Made by a program: the position numbers and the translations under genes
The notes under the pieces: generated by a model
What the model was told of the DNA's origin: nothing
Seen by the model: only the letters and a program-made list of their open reading frames with translations
The model's database searches: none
Assembly (NCBI GenBank): GCA_944393305.1
Contig: CALXZS010000045.1
Location: 1 to 9,194, forward strand
DNA: 9,194 bases
Source of the DNA: an uncultured Clostridia bacterium
GTDB lineage: Bacteria; Bacillota; Clostridia; TANB77; CAG-508
Direction of reading: 5' to 3'
Shown: in pieces, positions 1-5,602 of the stretch
How positions within the stretch are numbered: position 1 is the first letter of the stretch
Layout: every line of letters begins with the position of its first letter

Positions 1-525
1 ACTTGACCTAGTCCTTTTTTTGAAGAATAACATTCTTTTATGAAGTTCATTAGAGTATCATTTCCCATAGCCCATAAAAATTCTTCAAAATCCATAGGAT
101 TCATTTTTATAATTTCTTCTTAAAATATCTTTAACATTTTTTTTGATAGATATTAAAGAACCAGTTTCAATGTAATCATATCTACCATCAGCAACTAAAT
201 GTTTTATTGCTCCGCGTGATCTAGGGCAAAATTGTATTTCATCAAAAATAAATAATGATTCTCTTTCGTATAATTTTATGCCATAATATTCAGATAAATA
301 TGTAAATAGATAATTTAAGTTATCTAAATAATTATCAAATAATTCTATTACTTCTTTTGAAACTTTTGAAAAATCTATTAATATGTAAGACTTATAGTTC
401 TCTTTAGCGAATTGTTCTACAATATAGCTTTTCCCAACACGTCTAGCACCTTCTATTAATAAAGCTGTTTTTCCATTGCTTTCTTCTTTCCATTTTAAAA
501 TGGTATTATAAATTTTTCTCTTCAT
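1..525 (-). pseudogene. AAA+ ATPase (DUF4143-associated type), frameshifted, 3' end beyond window
   Basis: The first 146 codons encode an ATPase N-terminus. Seen: a Walker A motif (IEGARRVGKS, about residues 24-33), then a Walker B motif (LFIFDEIQF, with the DE pair), then TGSLISIKKNVKDIL. The frame then runs into a TGA at 87-85. Shifting frame near base 120 restores a family-like reading, EEIIKMNPMDFEEFLWAMGN, which stays open to base 1. Known: proteins of this family are usually about 400 residues, with a nucleotide-binding domain followed by a DUF4143 domain, and normally read 'DIL-IPSEE' here, so a few bases (about 8, or an equivalent change modulo 3) appear to be lost. The start at 525 is chosen because AGGAAGGAG lies just upstream (about 12 nt spacing) and a good promoter precedes it. 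A longer reading from 636 adds only a hydrophobic stretch made by the intergenic repeats. Many relatives are antitoxin-like or of unknown role; I assign no function. A sequencing error could mimic the frameshift. Confidence 0.75.
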
Positions 526-553
526 AGAATTGTTAAACTCCTTCCTGAAATTA

Positions 554-582
554 ATTTTAGCATAAATATTTATATAAATCAA
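554..582 (-). promoter_or_regulatory. Sigma-A-type promoter for the ATPase gene
   Basis: On the minus strand, TTGATT (582-577) and TAAAAT (559-554) are separated by exactly 17 nt, with TGC directly before the -10 (extended -10). The predicted start of transcription is near 547, giving a leader of about 20 nt that carries the AGGAAGGAG ribosome site. Prediction only. Confidence 0.6.
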
Positions 583-589
583 CACAAAG

Positions 590-688
590 ATACACAAAAT
601 CAAAAATAATAAACAAATTAAAATGCACGAAATCAAGAATAATAATTAGCTTAATATGCACGAAATCAAAAATAACGCTATTGCTTAC
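590..688. repeat. Three degenerate 33-bp tandem units
   Basis: Units start at 590, 623 and 656, exactly 33 bp apart. Each begins with a well-kept 20-bp core: ATACACAAAATCAAAAATAA, then ATGCACGAAATCAAGAATAA, then ATGCACGAAATCAAAAATAA. The remaining 13 bp of each unit differ. The array lies just upstream of the minus-strand promoter and fills much of the divergent intergenic region. No spacer-repeat pattern of a CRISPR is present. Function unknown; it may be a remnant of a dispersed repeat or a binding-site array. Confidence 0.6.
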
Positions 689-767
689 AGCAGATTAAAA
701 ATAATTAAACTGTATATTGTGACAAAAAAATTATTACAAAAACTTATAAAAAAAATTCAATATCATA

Positions 768-796
768 TTGATAATAAAAAACTGTTATGCTAAAAT
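768..796 (+). promoter_or_regulatory. Sigma-A-type promoter for the cpsC-cpsD-cpsB operon
   Basis: TTGATA (768-773), a 17-nt spacer, then TAAAAT (791-796) preceded by TGC (788-790), an extended -10. This is close to the vegetative consensus and almost the same as the divergent minus-strand promoter. The leader to the cpsC ATG at 836 would be about 33 nt and carries GAAAGGGG at 823-830. A small dyad, CAATAT-C-ATATTG at 758-770, overlaps the -35 and could be an operator, but it is short and AT-only enough to be chance. Confidence 0.7.
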
Positions 797-835
797 AATG
801 AAGTACTAATAAACGAACTAAAGAAAGGGGTAACA

Positions 836-1543
836 ATGGAAGAACAAATCGACTTAAAGAGCATTTTCAAAATGTTCTGGGACAGAAAACTAGGAATAAT
901 AGCAATTATATTAATATTTGCAGTAATTGGATACGTATATACAACATTTTTTGTAAACCCTGTATATACAGCGACAGCAACAGCAATATTAACAAGTAAT
1001 GCAGAATCAGAAGAGGGTTCAAATGGGGGAGTTACACCAACAGAAGTAACATTAAATAATTCTTTACTTTCAACATACAGAGAAATAGCAAAAAGTGAAA
1101 CTGTTGTAAATAAAGTAATAAGTAATTTAGGACTCAATATGTCAGCAGATAGTTTAAAAAATCAAATAAGTGTTACATCTGCTACAAATACACAAGTAAT
1201 TCAAATATCAGTTGAAAACGCAGATGCTAGTTTAGCAGCTAAAATAGCAAATGAAATAAGAGAAGTGTTTACACAGAGGGTTGCAGAAATATATGATATG
1301 GAAAACATAAAACCATTAGATGATGCAAAAGTTCCTACAACTCCAAGTAATATAAATCATAAAAAGGACATTATGATGTTTGTTGCAATAGGAATAGTTG
1401 TAGCAATAGCATATGTCATAATAGCAAATCTTTTAGATAACACAGTAAAAACAGCAAAAGACATAGAAGATATTACTGGATTGCCAGTACTTGCAGAAAT
1501 ACCACTTTGTGATTTTACAAACGGAAGAGGAAGGAGAAAATAA
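836..1543 (+). CDS. cpsC: Wzz/CpsC-type chain-length determinant and BY-kinase membrane adaptor
   Basis: A 235-residue membrane protein with the Wzz-family plan: a short cytoplasmic N-terminus, TM1 at about 19-40, an extracellular domain of about 135 residues (NPVYTATATAILTS just after TM1), a proline-containing approach (AKVPTTPSNINHKK, 164-177), TM2 at about 178-200, and a cytoplasmic C-terminal tail with the family sequence TAKDIEDITGLPVLAEIP (206-223). Known: in Gram-positive bacteria this protein carries no kinase domain. Its C-terminal tail binds and activates the separate BY-kinase, and the pair governs polysaccharide length and export. That matches the kinase gene directly after it, whose ATG abuts this gene's TAA. 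The start follows GAAAGGGG with a 5-nt gap. This is the first gene of its operon. Function is confident at family level; which polysaccharide it serves cannot be told. Confidence 0.9.
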   Translation: MEEQIDLKSIFKMFWDRKLGIIAIILIFAVIGYVYTTFFVNPVYTATATAILTSNAESEEGSNGGVTPTEVTLNNSLLSTYREIAKSETVVNKVISNLGLNMSADSLKNQISVTSATNTQVIQISVENADASLAAKIANEIREVFTQRVAEIYDMENIKPLDDAKVPTTPSNINHKKDIMMFVAIGIVVAIAYVIIANLLDNTVKTAKDIEDITGLPVLAEIPLCDFTNGRGRRK

Positions 1544-2506
1544 ATGAAAAAAGAATTAATAACACACTTAGACCCAAAATCTCCAGTAGCGGAAGTATTT
1601 AGAGCATTAAGAACTAATTTACAATTTATGAATAGATTTGGAAAAACACAAACAATATTACTTACAAGTACAGTGCAAGCAGAAGGAAAAAGTTGGGTTT
1701 CAGCGAATTTAGCAACTGCTTTTGCACAAACAGGAAGAAAAGTAGTAATAGTAGATGCAGATATGAGAAAGCCTAGACAACATAAAATATTCTCAGTAAA
1801 AATGTGCCCAGGACTTTCAAATTATCTTTCAGAAATAAATGAATTAGGAAGAAGAGAAAAATTTGAATATACAGACTGTATTCAAAAAACAGAAGTAGAA
1901 AATTTATACCTACTTCCATCTGGCAATATTCCACCAAACCCATCAGAATTACTTCTTACAGAAAAAATAGAAGAATTAATGAAAGAATTATCTAATGATT
2001 TCGAAGTTGTGATTTTTGATGGAGCACCTTGCCTTTTGGTTACAGACTCAACGATTATTTCTAGATTAGTTGATTCAACAGTCTTAGTAGTAAGCCAAAA
2101 ATATACAAAAACAGATGATTTAAAAGAAGCTAAGAAAAGAATAAAAAGTGTTGGTGGAAAATTGGTTGGAGTAGTATTAAATAGAGTAGAAGTTTCAAAC
2201 AAAAAATATGCAGATAAATATTATTATGCTAATACTTCTATGCCAAGTGTTGAAGTGAAAAAAACTAGACAAACAAGAGAAAGACATGAAGAAATAGAAG
2301 CAATAAGACCAAGAAGAGAAGTACAAAAAGAAACGAAAAAAGAAGAAAAAATCATACAAGATTATATAAATGATAAAGTAGAAGATACAGAAAGAAAAAT
2401 AATAGAAGAAATAGAAAGAGAAAAGGGCAAACGATTTGCAACTGTAAAAGAAGTACCATCAGATAAAGCAAAAGAAATATTAGAGAGTATAAATAATTAT
2501 AAGTAG
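1544..2506 (+). CDS. cpsD: Bacterial tyrosine kinase (BY-kinase, CpsD/YwqD type) with long charged C-terminal tail
   Basis: A 320-residue cytoplasmic kinase that autophosphorylates on C-terminal tyrosines and works with the CpsC-type adaptor. Seen in order: SPVAEVFRALRTNLQF (13-28) containing the E17-x2-R20-x2-R23 oligomerisation pattern; Walker A TSTVQAEGKS (41-50); Walker A' VVIVDADMRKP (67-77); Walker B VVIFDGAP (155-162); then Tyr residues at 222 and 226-228 (KYADKYYYAN), the expected tyrosine cluster. Two departures: Walker A has Gln-Ala where Pro-Gly is usual, and the protein continues about 90 residues past the cluster. That tail is rich in Glu, Lys and Arg and probably helical or coiled coil; family members are typically about 230 residues and end at the cluster. 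The tail has further tyrosines at 274 and 319. The ATG directly follows the cpsC stop, with GGAAGGAG upstream inside cpsC, so translation is likely coupled. Confidence 0.9.
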   Translation: MKKELITHLDPKSPVAEVFRALRTNLQFMNRFGKTQTILLTSTVQAEGKSWVSANLATAFAQTGRKVVIVDADMRKPRQHKIFSVKMCPGLSNYLSEINELGRREKFEYTDCIQKTEVENLYLLPSGNIPPNPSELLLTEKIEELMKELSNDFEVVIFDGAPCLLVTDSTIISRLVDSTVLVVSQKYTKTDDLKEAKKRIKSVGGKLVGVVLNRVEVSNKKYADKYYYANTSMPSVEVKKTRQTRERHEEIEAIRPRREVQKETKKEEKIIQDYINDKVEDTERKIIEEIEREKGKRFATVKEVPSDKAKEILESINNYK

Positions 2507-2514
2507 GTGATTAA

Positions 2515-3276
2515 ATGATAGACGTTCATACTCATATATTACCTAATATAGATGATGGATCAAGAAGTATAAATGATACATTCAAAATGTTACATGAAGC
2601 ATGTGATGCTGGATTTACAGATATATGCACAACATCTCATTATATAGAAGGACAATATGAAATAAATAAATTTGATAGAAAATGTATCATAGAAGCACTG
2701 CAAAATAAAATAGATAAAGAAGAAATCAATTTAAAATTACATAATGGTGCTGAAATCTATATATCAAATGAAATGCCAAATTTAGTGCAAGATGGTATAA
2801 TTCCAACATTAGCAGATAGTAAATATGTTTTATTTGAATTTCCATTAAGAGCAAAAGTTGTATATGGAGAAGATATAATAGACAGACTCATAGGAATGGG
2901 ATATATTCCTATAATTGCACATCCAGAAAGATATGGAGTAGTACAAGAAGACCCAAATATTGCAATTTCTTGGATAGAACAAGGAGCACTTTTGCAATCA
3001 AATTATGCCAGTATATTAGGCAGATATGGAAATACTGCAAGAGAAACTTTTTTAAAACTAATTGATGTAAATGCAATTCATTTTTTGGGAAGTGACACAC
3101 ACAGTCCAAATACGATTTATGCAAAAATGGATGATATCTTAAAAGAACTAAAAAAGAAAATAGGCTATGATAATTTAAAAAAACTTAGTGAAAATAACCC
3201 AATGAAAATTCTTGAAAATATAGACATAGAACCAGTAATTCCAAAAAAAATAAAAAATAGAAAATTTTTCAATTAG
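2515..3276 (+). CDS. cpsB: PHP-family protein-tyrosine phosphatase (CpsB/YwqE type)
   Basis: A 253-residue metal-dependent phosphatase expected to dephosphorylate the BY-kinase encoded just upstream. Seen: the opening signature MIDVHTHILPNIDDGSRS with metal ligands D3, H5 and H7; TTSHY (H42); NGAEIY (E80); LFEFP (E108); IAHPERY (H136); and GSDTH (D194, H196), the full set of PHP motifs in order. Length matches the family (about 240-255). The start is 8 nt after the cpsD stop, with AGGTG overlapping that stop (GTAGGTG). The order adaptor-kinase-phosphatase is that of Bacillus ywqC-ywqD-ywqE. Odd: the TAG stop at 3274-3276 is part of the left arm of a REP-like palindrome, so the last residues (about KFFN) may have been set by arrival of that element; they lie after the catalytic domain and are probably harmless. 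No polysaccharide biosynthesis genes follow. Confidence 0.92.
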   Translation: MIDVHTHILPNIDDGSRSINDTFKMLHEACDAGFTDICTTSHYIEGQYEINKFDRKCIIEALQNKIDKEEINLKLHNGAEIYISNEMPNLVQDGIIPTLADSKYVLFEFPLRAKVVYGEDIIDRLIGMGYIPIIAHPERYGVVQEDPNIAISWIEQGALLQSNYASILGRYGNTARETFLKLIDVNAIHFLGSDTHSPNTIYAKMDDILKELKKKIGYDNLKKLSENNPMKILENIDIEPVIPKKIKNRKFFN

Positions 3277-3395
3277 GGACGGTCCTTTTTCAAAAAAAGG
3301 TCGTCCCTAATTGTTTTATGATGCGACAAAATGTTTTTAGGGACACCTCCCAAAAACAATTTTTTTTCAAAAAAGGACCGTCCCTAATTGAAAAA
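3265..3395. repeat. REP-like palindrome cluster bounded by a perfect 26-bp inverted repeat
   Basis: Arms 3265-3290 and 3370-3395 are perfect inverted copies (core AATTAGGGACGGTCC, flanked by T- and A-runs). Inside are two more palindromic modules: 3271-3312, where the left arm also pairs with an imperfect copy ending GTCCCTAATT; and 3328-3362, a hairpin GTTTTT-(A)-GGGA, loop CACC, TCCC-AAAAAC. Between them is GATGCGACAAAA. The build resembles the dispersed GGGACGGT-type palindromes common in clostridial genomes and thought to be moved by REP-associated (Y1) transposases. That link is from memory, and no transposase is in the window. The left arm includes the cpsB stop codon. Confidence 0.75.
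3271..3318 (+). terminator. Possible terminator hairpin after cpsB
   Basis: AATTAGGGACGGTCCTTTTT pairs across a very short loop with an arm ending GTCCCTAATT (to 3312), with one deletion and one mismatch near the middle, and is followed by GTTTT. The near-symmetric T- and A-runs could stop transcription in either direction. It would separate the cps operon from pyrH, which has its own promoter. The U-tract after the stem is short, so efficiency is doubtful. Confidence 0.4.
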
Positions 3396-3427
3396 GTAAG
3401 AAAATCTTAATTTTTTAAATAAATCTC

Positions 3428-3456
3428 TTTAAGTTTTTAAGCAGATATGATAGAAT
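3428..3456 (+). promoter_or_regulatory. Probable promoter for pyrH and the housekeeping run
   Basis: TAGAAT (3451-3456) is preceded by TGA, an extended -10, and a weak -35 TTTAAG (3428-3433) sits exactly 17 nt upstream. It lies after the palindrome cluster and about 60 nt before the pyrH start. The extended -10 may make up for the poor -35. Confidence 0.5.
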
Positions 3457-3501
3457 AGCCATGAAAAGTGTAGAAATAAATTTACATAAAAGAAAAATAG
3501 C

Positions 3502-3510
3502 AAAGGAGAG
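3502..3510 (+). promoter_or_regulatory. Ribosome binding site that fixes the TTG start of pyrH
   Basis: AAAGGAGAG stands about 10 nt (from GGAG) before TTG at 3519. The first in-frame ATG is codon 31, past the conserved KLSGEALAG nucleotide-binding loop, so TTG must be the start. Confidence 0.8.
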
Positions 3511-3518
3511 TAATAGTT

Positions 3519-4229
3519 TTGGCAGAGGTTAAATATAAAAATATATTATTAAAACTAAGTGGAGAAGCACTAGCAGGAGATGAAAAAGTAGGAATAGACA
3601 GAAAAACAATGGATGGAATTTGTGACGCTATACAAAAAGTTCATGAACTTGGAGTAAAAATATCTATAGTAGTACGCGGAGGAAACTTCTGGAGAGGTAA
3701 ATATGGAGAAGAAATGGTAAAACCAACAGCAGACTATATGGGAATGCTTGCAACAGTAATGAATGGTTTAGCACTTCAAGATGCCATTGAAAAAAGAGGT
3801 ATGCAAGCAAGACTTCAAACTGCAATAGAAATGAGACAAATAGCAGAACCATTTATTCAGCGTAGAGCAGAAAGACATTTGAATAAAGATAGAATCGTTA
3901 TATTTGCTTGTGGAACAGGTCATCCATATTTTTCAACAGATACAGCAGCAGCATTAAGAGCAGCTGAAATGAATGTTGATGCAATACTTGTAGCAAAAAC
4001 AATAGATGGTGTATATACAGCAGACCCAAAATTAGATCCAACAGCAAAAAAATTAGATTTTATAACATACCAAGAAATATTAGAAAAAGATTTAAAAGTA
4101 ATGGATTCAACATCAATATCTTTATGCAAAGATAATAGTATACCACTTGTTGTATTTGCAATGAGTGACCCAGAAAACATTGTAAAAGCCGTAAAAGGTG
4201 AAAATATAGGAACATATGTAAATAATTAA
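3519..4229 (+). CDS. pyrH: UMP kinase
   Basis: A 236-residue cytoplasmic enzyme of the amino-acid-kinase fold. It phosphorylates UMP to UDP with ATP, feeding pyrimidine nucleotides. Seen: KYKNILLKLSGEALAG (5-20, ATP phosphate loop), VVRGGNFWRG (51-60), TADYMGMLATVMN (70-82), AEPFIQRRAERHL (109-121), IFACGTGHPYFSTDTAAALRA (from 128) and TIDGVYTADPK (161-171). Length is normal (about 235-245). Odd: the GGGN motif reads RGGN; Arg53 is encoded by CGC, one base from Gly GGC and unlike the AGA that dominates here. Translation starts at TTG behind AAAGGAGAG. In many Firmicutes rpsB and tsf come just before pyrH; here the cps operon and palindromes take that place, so pyrH seems to have its own promoter. 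frr follows after 15 nt. Confidence 0.97.
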   Translation: MAEVKYKNILLKLSGEALAGDEKVGIDRKTMDGICDAIQKVHELGVKISIVVRGGNFWRGKYGEEMVKPTADYMGMLATVMNGLALQDAIEKRGMQARLQTAIEMRQIAEPFIQRRAERHLNKDRIVIFACGTGHPYFSTDTAAALRAAEMNVDAILVAKTIDGVYTADPKLDPTAKKLDFITYQEILEKDLKVMDSTSISLCKDNSIPLVVFAMSDPENIVKAVKGENIGTYVNN

Positions 4230-4244
4230 ATTTAGGAGGATTTT

Positions 4245-4793
4245 ATGAGTATAGAAAATATGAGTGAAAGAATGGAAAAAGTAATAGATAATTTAGAAAC
4301 AAATTATTCAGAAGTAAGAGCTGGAAGAGCAAATCCAGCTATATTAAATAAAGTTTCAGTAGAATATTATGGAGCACCAACTCCAATCAATCAAGTTGCA
4401 AGTATATCAGTACCAGAAGCAAGACTTATTGTAATACAACCATGGGATAGAAGCATTTTATCTCAAATAGAAAAAGCAATAGAAAAAGCAGATATTGGAA
4501 TTCATCCAGTAAGCGATGGTCAAGTAATTAGACTTTCTTTCCCAGAGCTTACAGAAGAAAGAAGAAAAGAATTAGCTAAAGATATAAAGAAAATGGCAGA
4601 AGAAGCAAAAGTAGCAATTAGAAATGTAAGAAGAGATGAAATGGATGAAGCAAAAGAATTATTAAAAAATAAAGAAATTTCAGAAGATGAAGAAAAGTCA
4701 TTAGAAGATAAAATTCAAAAAGCAACAGATAAATATGTTGCTAAAATAGATGAAATTTCAGAGAAAAAAGAAAAAGATATTATGTCAGTTTAA
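4245..4793 (+). CDS. frr: Ribosome recycling factor
   Basis: A 182-residue protein, close to the usual 185. With EF-G it splits the post-termination ribosome so that subunits can be reused. Seen: VRAGRANPAILNKVSVEYYGAPTPINQVAS (from about residue 25), the signature of the family and start of the inserted beta domain; SVPEARLIVIQPWD; a long C-terminal helical part with RLSFPELTEERRKEL and VAIRNVRRDEMDEAKE; and an acidic, lysine-rich end. A strong AGGAGGA at 4234-4240 stands 4 nt before the ATG. It is 15 nt after pyrH and surely co-transcribed with it. Nothing in the protein is abnormal. Confidence 0.97.
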   Translation: MSIENMSERMEKVIDNLETNYSEVRAGRANPAILNKVSVEYYGAPTPINQVASISVPEARLIVIQPWDRSILSQIEKAIEKADIGIHPVSDGQVIRLSFPELTEERRKELAKDIKKMAEEAKVAIRNVRRDEMDEAKELLKNKEISEDEEKSLEDKIQKATDKYVAKIDEISEKKEKDIMSV

Positions 4794-4838
4794 TGGGGAG
4801 TAAGGTTTAAGAATAATTATTTTATTTTTTCAAACCAT

Positions 4839-4866
4839 TTGTGTCTTTAGAAAAGAATTTTATAAA
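4839..4866 (+). promoter_or_regulatory. Weak candidate promoter immediately before uppS
   Basis: TTGTGT (4839-4844), a 16-nt spacer and TATAAA (4861-4866, within TATAAAAT) lie in the 75-nt frr-uppS gap. Transcription from it would begin at or just inside the annotated uppS start. In such AT-rich DNA this could be chance. Confidence 0.2.
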
Positions 4867-4868
4867 AT

Positions 4869-5576
4869 ATGAGTGAAAAAATAATGCCAAAACATATTGC
4901 CATTATAATGGATGGAAATAGAAGATGGGCAAAACAAAGAGGACTTGATGGAAGCTTAGGTCACAAAAAAGGAGCAGAAGTTTTAGAAGAAGTAGCTAAA
5001 TACTGTAATAAAATAGGATTAGAAGCATTAACGGTATATGCATTTTCAACAGAAAATTGGAAAAGGACAAAAGAAGAAGTAGGAGCGATTTTGCTTTTAC
5101 TTCAAATGTATTTAGATAAATTTTTAAAAACTGCTGATTTAGAAAATATAAAATTGAGAGTAATAGGCGATAGAGAGCATAATATGCCAGAGGAAATAAA
5201 GACAAAAATGATAAAAATGGAAGAAAGAACAAAAAATAACACTGGTTTAAAATTCAACATTGCTTTCAATTACGGTGGTAGAGATGAAATTGTAAAAGCA
5301 ACTAGGAAAATTGCTGAAAAAGTAAAAAATGGTGAAATAGAAATAGAAGATATAGATGAAAATATGATTTCAGATAATTTATATACAAAAGGTTTACCAG
5401 ACCCAGATTTATTAATAAGAACAAGTGGGGAGCTAAGAACAAGTAATTTCTTACCTTGGCAAATAACCTATTCTGAATTCTTATTTTTAGATAAATATTG
5501 GCCAGATTTTACAACAAAAGATATAGATGAGGCAATAGAAGTTTACAGCCAAAGACAAAGAAGAGTTGGAAAATAA
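4869..5576 (+). CDS. uppS: Isoprenyl transferase: undecaprenyl diphosphate synthase
   Basis: A 235-residue cis-prenyltransferase. It extends farnesyl diphosphate with isopentenyl units to C55, the lipid carrier for peptidoglycan and surface polysaccharides. Seen: MPKHIAIIMDGNRRWA (6-21) with the catalytic Asp15; GHKKGAE (31-37); LTVYAFSTENWKR (54-66); FNIAFNYGGRDEI (129-141); LPDPDLLIRTSGELRTSNFLPWQ (from 176); and YSEFLFLDKYWPDF (201-214). Length is normal. The usual DGNGRWA reads DGNRRWA, a variant also found in the family. The ATG at 4869 is the most upstream start possible (in-frame TAA at 4863) but has only a poor purine stretch (AGAAAAG, 14 nt away) as ribosome site; ATG at codon 6 is an alternative. 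cdsA follows closely. Confidence 0.95.
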   Translation: MSEKIMPKHIAIIMDGNRRWAKQRGLDGSLGHKKGAEVLEEVAKYCNKIGLEALTVYAFSTENWKRTKEEVGAILLLLQMYLDKFLKTADLENIKLRVIGDREHNMPEEIKTKMIKMEERTKNNTGLKFNIAFNYGGRDEIVKATRKIAEKVKNGEIEIEDIDENMISDNLYTKGLPDPDLLIRTSGELRTSNFLPWQITYSEFLFLDKYWPDFTTKDIDEAIEVYSQRQRRVGK

Positions 5577-5587
5577 GTTAAATGTAT

Positions 5588-5595
5588 AGGAAGGA
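5588..5595 (+). promoter_or_regulatory. Ribosome binding site supporting the second ATG of cdsA
   Basis: AGGAAGGA stands 7 nt before ATG at 5603. The earlier in-frame ATG at 5582, only 5 nt after the uppS stop, has just GGAAAATAAG before it. The site lies inside the seven codons between the two ATGs, so 5603 is preferred. Confidence 0.65.
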
Positions 5596-5602
5596 AATTT
5601 AC

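Noticed and set aside
526..636. N-terminal hydrophobic extension of the ATPase (start at 636)
   Set aside because: It would read through the promoter, ribosome site and first repeat unit. The start at 525 has AGGAAGGAG and fits the family N-terminus.
590..688. CRISPR array
   Set aside because: The units are contiguous and degenerate, with 13-bp variable parts rather than unique spacers of normal length, and there are no cas genes.
3396..3418. Terminator TAAG-AAAAT-CTTA followed by a T-run
   Set aside because: A 4-bp AT-rich stem is too unstable to support a terminator call.
4804..4836. Hairpin GGTTT ... AAACC between frr and uppS
   Set aside because: Five base pairs around a 23-nt AT-rich loop are expected by chance here.
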